64,000 nt of DNA from Bursaphelenchus xylophilus (Eukaryota; Nematoda; Chromadorea; Rhabditida; Aphelenchoididae): contig CAJFCV020000006.1 of NCBI GenBank assembly GCA_904066235.2, positions 3,162,001 to 3,226,000 of the forward strand. Reading direction: 5' to 3'. The notes beneath the pieces were generated by a model that saw nothing but the letters and a program-made list of their open reading frames with translations, was not told where the DNA came from and did no database searches. Shown here one piece after another: positions 54,161-64,000 of the stretch. Made by a program: the position numbers and the translations under genes. The number at the start of each line of letters is the position of its first letter. Position 1 is the first letter of the stretch.

Positions 54161-56031
54161 TCCCACGGTATCATTCACTCCTATTCCGCCCTTTATATAC
54201 TCCATGCGACCATCTGATCCATCAAAAATAAAATCATAAACAGTGGATATCGGATCGGCCTTGTGATGCGTCCAAGGGCAAAAAACAGACGCTCCTCTCT
54301 TCGATTGATGTTTGTCGTACACGTTGTGTCACGAGAAGGAACCTGAGATCACTTTTGAGTAAAAAAACTTGAAAACCCGAGGTCAAAGGTTTAAATTACT
54401 TATTTTTAGTGTAGAAAAATATTGATAGGCAGGTAACTGAATGACCAGTATCAAGATTAGGTCCTTAGCTATCGGTTAAGACCAAATAAATCTCAATTCG
54501 GCCACTATTCCCTATGGCAAAATTCAAAGTTTCCCTCAAACACCCAATATTCTACATAAAATCCCGGATTTTTTTTAAATTGTAACGATATAGTACAATA
54601 CCACCTCCACTACGAAAATTACTCACTATAAACCCGGTTTTGAATCGTATGGGCCCCTTGTTTTCGAAGAAATTGGACCCAAAATGCCACATGACTGGGT
54701 CTCGTGCCCGAAAAAAGAGAATTTTATGGGAGAAAACGCTAAAAGTGCAAGAAATGGAGGAGTAGACAAAGGGCGGACAACGCAAATTCAATATCCCACA
54801 AGCTAGCGCTTATATCAACAAACGGGGATTGGGAATTTTGCGATTCGATCGTATTATTTGTTCTTGATGACTGATGTGAAGAATAATGTAATCTTTGACC
54901 GGAGAAGTGCGATAGAAAAGGTCAAATGAATCTAACCTCAAAGATTATGGTCTAATAAAGATGTTGATACCACTTACAGTAATATTCTTCCAGCAGAAAG
55001 ATAGAGAGACCTTCAACTTTATCAAGGTCAAAATCATCTATCTAAATTTAAAAAAACGTTGAAATCCTACCGTTTCTCAGCAAAACCGGGCTGTAAAGGC
55101 TACAAAGTAGCTCACCCATAGTCTGACTCAGCTAAATATCAATGAGAAATAAAATTTTTCGACCCATTCATCGAGTAAAAAGCAATTACATTCGCCCTAC
55201 AACAACAAACCTGACCCAATTGTAATAAACCACGTCATTGGTCTCAAAAACCTCTGTAATCTCGTAAAGCAACACTCCATACACCTGCTCGAAGCATTTA
55301 CTTATCCGGTGGAACCAAAACTGACACCAAAAAACCACTCGAAACAACTATAATGTAGTATAATCCCTCGGAAAAGGTGCAAAAATTCAACCATCCTGAA
55401 TTTGGAAGTGTATTCTGAATGGAAAGAGCAACGCTCCGAGCGAAAATAGAGAGAGCGTCCTTTTCCTCCTCTGCCCCGTCCACTCGCCGGGGCGAGCCGA
55501 GAGTGCGCTCGGGAACGCGGCGGGGCGACGGATTTGGGACAAAAAACCCATCGAAAAGCCAGTTCGAAGCCCCGTGTTTGGGATCCAAAACCATTCCAGG
55601 CGGATCCATGGGTAATTTAGAAGACCACGCAGTTCGGAGGAGAAGTCCGACATGCAAAAAAACAGTGAATAATGAGGGCGGATAAGAATTTGGATGGTGG
55701 AGATCGAAGAAATGAGTAATATCCGCATAAAATGGGCTGAAGAATGAGGAGAGATACATTATACAACCCGTAACATTAGTAAAAACTCGATCGAACAAGA
55801 AAAAATCAACGAAGAATGCATTTTTTTGACAGAAAAATGACGTTTTTGCCCAAAGAAAGAGTTGTCCTAAAACGGGTCAACTCTTTCTCTCAAAATTTCA
55901 TGAGCGAATTTGTTCGCGGAAGTTGCAACGCGTTGCTAAACTAGCTCGACTAGAGAAATCGCGAAAATTTCCAACCGTTTTACCGTTTATTTATTCCGTT
56001 TACACTCTGACTAAATTATTTTAGACGTCCT
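54161..56031. other. No gene supported; GC-rich patch at 55.44-55.62 kb
   Basis: ORFs on both strands across 55298-55798 overlap a GC-rich stretch (GGGGCGAGCCGAGAGTGCGC) and have no splice context or recognisable motif. The patch could be regulatory or exonic for an unseen gene. Confidence 0.4.
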
Positions 56032-57906
56032 TTATTTCGCGGATTTCTCATCTTTACCGTTCTCTGCTTTTTTCTCTGTGTTTCCTTCCGTTTCGTTGTT
56101 ATCAGGCGTCGTCATAGCCGATTTGGCCTCGTCTTTGGAAAGTAAATCCGACTGATCGAATTTGGAGGTTGTATCTTCTGGTTTATATTCGCTGCGAACG
56201 GTAACATCCAGCTCATGGGTCTGTGTTTGAGCTTCAGTTTCAGTGTCCTGAGTCTGAAAAATGCATTTTAGAAGGTGTTCGAAGGATTTGAGCTCGGGAT
56301 TGTCGTATTTTTTCGAGTTGAGACTTATTTAGTCAAGTGTAATATAAGTTAGGTCTGGATCTGGTTTAACGGTGGACAATTTCGCTTCAGAAAGAACGTG
56401 GCTGTCTGCAGGCATTAAATAAATCAAATTTACCTATATTTTACCTCATTTTACGCGTTTGCTGACACTTTTTCTTCTAGATGTCTAGTGCAATATAAAA
56501 AAACTTTAAATTCTTGGTTGGAAAGGCGGTTTACTTCCCAAAATAGCTCGCGCAGATCTCTCTGGAATCTTGTTTTCTAAATTTGATGTGAATTTTGCTA
56601 TAAACATAATGTAAAACATGGCTTAAACAGTTTTTTCTACCTTTAGCGGGCTTTTTGACGTCTCTGCTGTTTTCCACGATTCTGTCTCGATTTCTTGAGT
56701 TCCTTCCTCCTTCTCGTTGAAGGACGATGGAACTGCTTTCTTGCTAGTGTCTGCCACAGTTCCCGCAGTGCCATCGAGAGTATTTTGAGTTGATTTTTCT
56801 TTGTAAGGCCTATCAGCCAACATCTTTGACACACTCCCGCTGAGATTAGTACTGCGCGTCGATGGGTCCTTCTTTGGAGCCGGAATCTTTTGTGGTTTAT
56901 TCGTTTTGAACTTCTGGAAATCTTTGACTTCTTCGGCTTGTTGCTTTTCCTCCTTGGATTTTTTCTAAAATGAGAAAAGTTGAGATTCTACTTGAAGGAT
57001 AATGTAAAATTTCACCAAATTTATGGCAAAAGGTTACATATAAGGATTGTTCAACTCACCGCAGCCTCAGCGACGTCATGAGCGACGTGTTGAACAATCT
57101 TATCGTGAACTTTTTGTGGTGACAGTCTTGGGGCCTTCTGGCCTTCTTGTTTGATGATTAGTTGATAGATCGCTCGGATCTCTAGATTCTCTTTATCTTC
57201 TCTTGTTTTAATGTAGATTATTGGATAGACCGTGAATGAGAGAGCGACTATTATCAGTTCCAAGACTAACGCGGAAAGCATCGCTCTGAAAAATCAGTTA
57301 TTTTAGAATAGAGGCACAGTCAAATCTTTTGGTCGAACAAAAGAGTTGTAAAAACTATGAGGGAGCCACGCATCCAATGTAAGCTTTAGCTTTTTTGAGC
57401 TATTCTATTATATTGACCATGATACTTATGAGATTTTTTGACAACAACGGTTTATAAAAAGATCCGTCTGAAACTGTCTTTTTAGGGCCAAAAAAATGCT
57501 AAGTCGCCTGCAGCAGCCTGTAGTGAGACTCGGGATACAAATCCGAAAAGTTCAAGATGATTTGGAATTTTTGGCATTCTGTTGCAAGCGCTCTTAAAAT
57601 GTGGATTTGCCAGACTAAGCTTGTCCAAACAAAAATCGAACGTTTCGCTTACCCACAAACAAAGGGCACTACGAAGACGTAGTTGTAGTTTCGGTCGTAC
57701 CATTTATCGACCCAGGCGCCGTTGATCGTTCTCTCGGCCTTAATTTTTGCAAATTCTAATTGGTTTCGGACTTTCTTTCGATTGAACATAATCTGATCGT
57801 AGAGTTGTTTCCCATCCTCAAATTTGCGTTGGTCCGGCATTTGAGAGACTACGGGATTTACGCTGAACAACAACAGTAAGGATGAGTACAATATCAGCGT
57901 GTTCAT
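56032..57906 (-). CDS. Uncharacterised membrane protein with charged tail, 341 aa
   Basis: Four minus-strand exons, 57906-57653, 57285-57060, 56964-56641, 56253-56032, total 1026 nt in one frame with GT-AG introns. Residues 1-22 form a signal peptide (MNTLILYSSLLLLFSVNPVVS). A charged ~55-residue segment follows, then a long hydrophobic stretch (YVFVVPFVCGAMLSALVLEL continuing through IIVALSFTVYPIIYI) that could be one or two membrane helices. After TREDKENLEIRAIYQLI a ~220-residue hydrophilic tail is rich in Lys, Glu, Ser and Thr (KKSKEEKQQAEEVKDFQKFK; NNETEGNTEKKAENGKDEK). I recognise no family; the tail looks disordered. It is probably a nematode-specific membrane protein, with topology undetermined. 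Confidence 0.85.
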
Positions 57907-58112
57907 GACAAACCGAATGGTGAAAAAACGGGAATGAAAAGTAAATTTTTTATGGGTAAATAAAAATTTGACAATCTTTTAAATTTTTGATGTTGAAAAT
58001 TTCCATTGATCCCGCTATATTTGAGCTGAAAATTCTAGGAGCTGCTTTGTGCTTCATTTTTTGCCGATTAGCAACAAAAAAACGGGAGTACTTTATTTTA
58101 AAGGGGTTTTAT

Positions 58113-58337
58113 CAATGGCGGACTTGATCCAGGGGCAAAAAACGTACCATTTTACATTTGAAAAGTATAAAAAAATGTAGCAAAATGTCTCCCTCTCCAA
58201 GTGGAAAAGCTCCGGTTTGAAAAGCGCGCCCGCTGAAAACGGAGCTTTTTTTGATGAGTGAGGCATTTTGCTACATTTTTTATACTTCCCGGATGCAGAA
58301 TGGTCCCTTTTTTGCAACTGGATCAGGTCCGTCACTG
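58113..58337. mobile_element. TA-target MITE, CAGTGACGGACCTGATCC family, copy 2
   Basis: Right end GGTCCGTCACTG at 58326-58337 followed by TA; the left end is degraded (CAATGGCGGACTTGATCC). Shares GGCAAAAAACGTACCATTTT and TAGCAAAATG words with copies 1 and 3. Confidence 0.75.
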
Positions 58338-58819
58338 TAGTCGCTCCAAGACGTGTGCAAAAACGAGCCAACAAGTTTAGTCTTTGCCACGCATATCGCA
58401 AACTCAGTTGTTCGGTTCAACTTGTCATCTCCCAATTTCTGCAAATTCCACTTTACTCTTTTCTATTTACTGATCCATTCCATGCAATCGTTCGAAAACT
58501 CCCTGCACAAAACAGACGACATGTATTATTTTTCACTGCTTGTTATTGATGTTCATTTCTAATTTTTTTGAGGTTGATGATTTGTGACAGATTTGCAGCG
58601 AAAAAAGAAAGATTTTCGGTCGTTCGTTGCGTTTAAACCGCAGCCGAACGCTCCGAGAGAGAGACACGGGCGGGGGTAATGACGAGGAACTTGTGGCAGT
58701 GACGGATCGAACAGGCCAGATTGGAGTTTAAAGGACTCGAGTATAATTGGATCTCCCGGCGTTTTACAACGCCAGATTTGTCGGGCATTAAGTGGAGACG
58801 AGTGGGATTGATTGAAGTT

Positions 58820-58925
58820 TGCGGGAATTTTGAGGTTTATAATAATTTTAGTAAAGTTTGATAGGAAAACATTTATTTTCTATCAAATTTTAGTGATCTT
58901 TATTATAAACCTTAAAATTCCCGCA
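58820..58925. repeat. 106-bp hairpin repeat
   Basis: GCGGGAATTTTGAGGTTTAT at the left is the near-perfect complement of the right end; arms about 45 bp around a short loop. Confidence 0.8.
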
Positions 58926-59719
58926 AATTCTGATTAATATTTTGAACCTGGGGCTGAGGTTGGTATAAATCTTGATTGTTAGAAAAAAATTTGTAAAAAA
59001 AATGTTTGACGCCTGAAATACCGGCTTCTGAATATTCCCAACACAAAAACTTCCGGCCCATTAAAATTCTGGATCATTGATCGGCCTCAGAGCTTTTGTT
59101 AGTCATCCTTGTAACCAATTTGTCTCTGAATGATAAACAAATGACAGATCGATCAGATAAATCGTGTTTTGATCCATTTTTTGTGTGTTGTTGACGTTCC
59201 CACGGTCATTACTTTCATTGTTATGATAATTCGTAAAGTGAAAGGGATTATAATTAGATTACGAGGAAAAAATTTTAGGAGCAGATGATTTTTTGTTTTT
59301 GCAGTTTCAACTTTTAAAGCGGCTTTTCATGCGTAACAATAAGTTATTTGAATGAAATGTGTTTTTTTTTCTAGCGATTTGATCTAGGTCAGATAAGGAG
59401 ACAGTTTTTTGTAACTGTTTGGGATGTTTCGAAATTTCTGTTAACAGCTTGGAGGTCGTTTGCGATTTTTCGAGATGATTTCTACCCCGGTTCCCCATAG
59501 GGTTGACTGTTTTACGGGGTAATTTTTAAAGTTTGACGGTTGGAAAGGCATTAAAATTTGTGGTTATTACTGTCATTTTGAGGCTGAATATGTTATTGCT
59601 GTAGTTTTGAAGCGGAATATTGGGACTTTCCAGGCTTTGTGCTGAAAGTTGTGTAATAGATTTTTGCTGAACGAGTTGTAAAAATGGTTTGTAACGGTGT
59701 GTTTGAGCATTTTGAACTA
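58926..59719. other. No gene seen
   Basis: A/T-rich intergenic DNA without a supported ORF or repeat. Confidence 0.5.
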
Positions 59720-59968
59720 CAGTGAGGGAGCTGATCCAGTGGCAAAAAACGTACCATTTTGCATCCAGGAAGTATCAAAAAATGTGGCAAAATGCCTCCC
59801 TCTTCAAGTGAAAAAAAACCCAGATTTCAAAAGCGCACCCGCTCTTTTTGTAAGGAAGCCTTTCAAAAGGAAGTTTTTTCACTTGTAGAGGGAAGCATTT
59901 TGCCACATTTTTGATACTCCCCGGATGCAAAATGGTTCGTTTTTCGCCCCTGGATCAGGTCCCCACTG
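59720..59968. mobile_element. TA-target MITE, CAGTGACGGACCTGATCC family, copy 3
   Basis: 249 bp, inverted ends CAGTGAGGGAGCTGATCC and complement of CAGTGGGGACCTGATCC, TA at 59718-59719 and 59969-59970. Inner arms share TTTTGCATCC and GTGGCAAAATGC words. Confidence 0.82.
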
Positions 59969-60270
59969 TAGCAATGTCGGTTTATTTGAAAGTGAGAATC
60001 GATGTGCTTGTGATCTTTGTTGTTTTTCCTTTCCGCCCGCAAAAGTTGTTCCCCCAGCGACGAAACGCCTCCAATAAAGAACTGGCTTAATGAGCATTCA
60101 ATAAAAAGATGCATGCATATATAAATTTCCATCAAATATTGGCGGGTGGTTGTCGCTCATTTTCCACTCGATTAATTTCATTCTTGCACCGATTTTCGGT
60201 CCGCCAATCCCCCAGTGGAATCTCGAAGAGGAGCGAGGAGAGAAAAGAACGTCTATAAACTCCTTACTCT

Positions 60271-60513
60271 TTATGCTACTTTCAGCCTCGCGAATGCCAG
60301 TTTGGTGGCTACTTTTTCGCGTTCAATGGGATGGTCTTGGGGGTTTATTGGAAGCTGAACTGGATTTCTGGTGACTTCGGGCGTGTGTTTGTTGCTACTG
60401 ACGGTACTACTGTAGGATCGGCGGCATTTGTCGTTGGTGGTTTGGGTTCGGACTGAAGACCGGGGTTGGCCGGATGTCTGAGTCTTGAACCGTTCTCGTT
60501 CAGTTCCAGACAT
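60271..60513 (-). CDS. Possible short uncharacterised gene or first exon, 80 codons
   Basis: ATG at 60513 lies 11 nt after an ATTTTTAG acceptor-like site (boundary at 60524), suggesting trans-splicing. The ORF is basic and polar (MSGTERERFKTQTSGQPRSS; PIEREKVATKLAFARLKVA) and ends with TAA at 60271. It may be a complete small gene or a first exon with a donor at CTGAAAGTAGC. No family recognised. Confidence 0.4.
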   Translation of the reverse strand: MSGTERERFKTQTSGQPRSSVRTQTTNDKCRRSYSSTVSSNKHTPEVTRNPVQLPINPQDHPIEREKVATKLAFARLKVA

Positions 60514-63500
60514 TTTACGGATGACTAAAAATTTGAAAAAATGACCAACTTGGGACCGGATTTGATATCAAAGAGTATCACAAGGACTCAAAAATACTGT
60601 GGATTTTGAAGAGAGAAGCTCGTACCGTAGTCGGGGCCCGGAGTGGTCCTAAAAGGTGTCAGCGTCTCTTCAAAATCAACAGTATTTCTGTGCCCTTACG
60701 ATACTTTTTGATATTAAATCCGGTCCCACATTTTGAGCTCTAGGGACTGCATGACATAAAATTTGGGCTCATTCGTGAATAAATAATTCCTCGTATAACG
60801 AGCTACTTTTCGATTGGAAATGGTTACAACCATACCAGCCTTTTATTTCCCATTATAAAACTTATTCTTTTCAAGTTTTTCTTTTTGCAAAATTCGCCTG
60901 GTTTTCATTTCCTTGGCGCACGCTAACAAGGTTGTTAACAATTCAAATATGTTTCTTCCTGGGTAAGGGCGTCTCGCCGGGCAGCAAAAAAACGCCGTTC
61001 AAATGTTCGAAAAATAAAAAAATGTCGAAGTATTTCCAACAGAACCCGAGGGTTTATCTTTCTCTTTGAATGAACGCTTTATGGGGCTTACGTGAATAGC
61101 GATAGTAAAGCGGGCGTAAATGGTCCATATCAAGAGGTAAATAATGAGGGTTAGAATAAATGGTGTTGGTTACAAAATGTATAAACATGGGCTTTAAAGA
61201 TTGATTTGATTCGGAGCAATTTTTAAAATACGGTATTTCATCTCTTGATTTTCCCCTTTTCTCGTGGATTTTACGGCTGTAGCAAACTTCTCATTACTTT
61301 AATCGCCTCCTCCTCTCTCAACGAATCCAATAAAATAAAATTTTACGAATTATAAAACTTTAAAGTCTTTTTTTTTTGCAAGTTCCGTGGCTCATTGAAA
61401 CCCGGGATTCGATTTGTTATACAGCGGTCCAGATGATTCAAAAAAAACACTAAAGGGCGATCGAGTTTCTGGCTCGTCCGGGTTTAATTCATATTCAATA
61501 AAGGCCCAGGTTTTGGTGGAGGATCGTTTTTTGAAGGGTCGGAGATTGGAGGGAGATTTGATGGTAAAAAAGTAATACTTTGGTCAGTTGAAGCGCTGAA
61601 AGACGGTTCATTTCGGTACATGCTTTCTCGATCTTTTTATCGATGGGACCCCACAAGGATAAGGAGTTGATAATTGCGCCATCTTTCAAAATGTTTGCTG
61701 CGTAGTACCATTTTACCAACAATGTCTTGTCCAATCTCTAAAAGGTTTAAAGACATTCTCTTTTTCAAGAGATGGCCCTTTATTGAATATGAATTGAAAT
61801 CGGACCAGTCAGAAACTCGATCGCCTTTTGGTGCTTTCTTCAAGAGTCACGCTTGACCGCTGTGTAACAAATGAGAGCCCCGGCTTGAATGAGCCATGAA
61901 ACTTGCAAAAACAGGACTTGAAGGCTTTGTAATTCGTAAAATTTTATTGTTATTGCCTCATTTTCAGTTTCTTTCTAATCAATTTTTGATGATTGAGTAG
62001 CAAAAACTAGTATGTTAGGGATTTCAAATTTTTGGGTTTCTCAAACATTTCCTCGTCTTTCAAACCGTGCTGTCCCTTCTGTCTCCTTGCAGACTAAACA
62101 AATCTTATTTTGGTTGGAAACGCTTTCTTGTTCATAATTTCCCCCTTTCCCGCGAACTCGCTTGCCCTTTCTCCTCGCCCCACGTAAACGCCGATCTCAT
62201 TCAGTCCATTTTGTAAGTAAAAGCGCATACAAATCTCGGCAAACAATACAAGACACTAATACTTTATGTTCCGCCGAGGGGTTTCGGACGGCCATTGGGT
62301 CGAATTTTTATGGCTGATGACATGGTTTCAATGCACGTTTCTTGGGGTTTGTCTTGGGGAAAAAGTCGGATTTAACGGGTTGGGAGCTTGTAAGGAGGAG
62401 TTTTTGAAGCAATGGGACAAAAAAATTTGTAAAAAAATTTGCAGTCCAAAGCAAAATTTGGATATTTCCTCGAAGTCCAACTCTTGGACTTTCTTCCAAT
62501 TTGTTCTGATGACTTTAAATAGACCACATAACCATTTCTGAGCATTTCAGCTCGAGGTTTGTCGAGACTGCCAAGGTATTCAATGATCTTTTGCATACCA
62601 TACGAAAAATTTAGAGTAGGCTTTTTTCGTCTCTGCCAATTCTAAATTGGAGCTCAAGGCCTCCCCCAAAACTCGCTGACAGTTTGTTGGCATTTTAATT
62701 AGCGTCAAGGACGTCGAACGTCCAGGTGGGAAACGAAACGGCGAACTTTCATAAAAAACGCTCAACTTTCTCCGTTTTTCTCTTTTAATTTTTTGGAATC
62801 ACCTTTTTTCCAAAAGACGTCAAAAATAAATTTTCCGGCATGATTTGCTTTCAATTTGCGGGATTTTTTCTCCGACAATTTTTATTTCTATTTTAATCTC
62901 GAAAAGTCAACAGAAAAGTGCAAAAAACGCTGAGAAATGCCGTTTTCGGACGCTTAACCGGTCCGAACGGCCTTTCAAAAAACTTCGAGCGTCTATGTCC
63001 TCAGGGACTTAGTTGTTTTTTGGACAGGCTGTCTCCTAAAGCCCAAAAGTGACAAAAAACGGGGAAAAGTTTTGTGATGTCGGGCTTAATGTTTAGTCGG
63101 GGGTGAAATGTTTAACGATCGTGTCTGTGGGAGTGGCCCTGAGGATGTTAAACAGAGATATGAGGGTTATTATTTGTGTTGGCGTTGGTTTAGTGGCCAT
63201 TTTACGAAACGTTAAATGTGTAGGGGAATTTGAACAAGGAATTTGAAGAAATCAGAAAAATTTGGCACTTCACGCTATTGAGCAGATTAAAGTCGGCAAG
63301 AAAATGAAAAAAAGATATCAAGCTGAGTCCAGATTTGGTATCAAAAGGTATCAGAAAGGCATAAAAATAGGCTGTTGGTAATAATGAGAAAGGATTTCTG
63401 GACTATTAAAATGCATGTCTCTCTTTATAACCAACATTCTTTTTATGTGTCTCTGATACTTTTTGATACTAACTGTAATTTAGGCTTTATATCTCTTTTT

Positions 63501-64000
63501 CGACCTTTTTATCGTCTAGAAACAGTTCAGCATTAAATTTTTCATTTGTTGTCGGAATAGGATGGAAAAGGAAATTTTGCCAAATGTCGTGGTTCTAAAA
63601 TTTCTGACATTGGCGGTATTAGCGATGATTTTTCGTTTGAAAAATATTCCATTGTATCTAAGGTACCTTTCTCCCTAAAAAACGTCTATAAAAGTTGTCG
63701 GAGTTGTTTACTCTACAGGGTCTCCCTACAGGGCCTTCATTACTCCTCTACCACATTTTGAAAACCTCTGAGGAGTTGGTTTCCCCTCAATATCCCTATT
63801 GTACACCCTTTTAAGGCCTTTCCCTCCTGAACACGCGTTTTGCTTCCTCTTTCCGAATTCCCAATTTCCCCCTTAAAAGTGTCCTCCTCCCCGTCCGGCC
63901 CGTATTTATTTTCGGGACCCCGTTCGGCGGTGGCCTTTTCTGGCCCCGCTTTATGTGTTCAGCGAGTTTTTTGGGTCCTTTTTTGATTAAAATTAATCCG
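60514..64000. other. Mostly non-coding; short hairpins and unassigned ORFs
   Basis: 60550-60728 is an imperfect hairpin (GGGACCGGATTTGATATCAA inverted). 63330-63472 is another (TTTGGTATCAAAAGGTATCA inverted), and they share the TATCAAAAAGTATC word. Minus-strand ORFs at 61495-61734 (ILKDGAIINSLSLWGPIDKK) and around 62372-62697 (QKIIEYLGSLDKPRAEMLRN) have protein-like composition, but no complete gene structure could be built. They may be exons of a gene extending beyond the window or decayed copies. Confidence 0.4.

Noticed and set aside
55298..55798. 166-codon minus and 88-codon plus ORFs
   Set aside because: They overlap each other over a GC-rich patch, lack splice context and match no family.
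61495..62765. A minus-strand gene joining the ORFs near 61.5 and 62.5 kb
   Set aside because: No set of splice sites gave one consistent frame; some apparent starts are TTG, so it was left as unassigned.

Overview
The window looks like nuclear DNA from a nematode, probably a rhabditid with Caenorhabditis-like gene structure. Coding exons are short, donors read GTRAG and acceptors read TTTTCAG. Two genes have an acceptor-like site just before their ATG, as expected for spliced-leader trans-splicing, and AATAAA sits shortly after the stops. The species cannot be named from the sequence. No rRNA, CRISPR or bacterial-style operon is visible.

1-42 kb is a repeat-dense accessory region built around a tandem family of secreted pepsin-like (A1) aspartic proteases. 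The ancestral unit, on the minus strand, has a 71-nt signal-peptide exon, an unresolved propeptide segment, a 305-nt exon with the first catalytic DTG, a 334-nt middle exon and a ~362-nt exon with the second DTG. Three units are open in every recognisable exon: 9708-13465, 20186-26749 and 34824-39229. The others are broken: 5436-5738 (divergent piece), 5806-6093 (middle exon), 15955-16317 (last exon) and 29769-31158 (inverted, with a deletion and a stop). A divergent, complete single-copy relative lies at 42451-44669 on the plus strand.

Most other DNA in 1-42 kb is cut-and-paste transposon material, largely non-autonomous and often strongly palindromic. Because the protease units are duplicated, several insertions can be compared with the uninterrupted paralogous site. 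This gives target-site duplications directly: TA, TTA/TAA, CAG, TTAA and 8-bp classes. Highlights are PIF/Harbinger-like elements that carry tRNA-Ser-like sequences, a TTAA-flanked element that captured an HSP90 fragment, a run of five small elements at one spot, hAT-like elements with GGCCCGG-rich ends, a mariner fossil split by another element, and an exact 298-bp satellite.

45-64 kb is more ordinary. It holds an eight-exon MFSD8/CLN7-like lysosomal transporter (494 aa), a 168-aa uncharacterised gene, a 341-aa uncharacterised membrane protein and one possible short gene near 60.4 kb, with fewer MITEs and one large nested foldback at 51.4-54.2 kb. The proteases and an MFSD8-like protein would both act in the secretory/lysosomal system, but nothing here shows that they function together.
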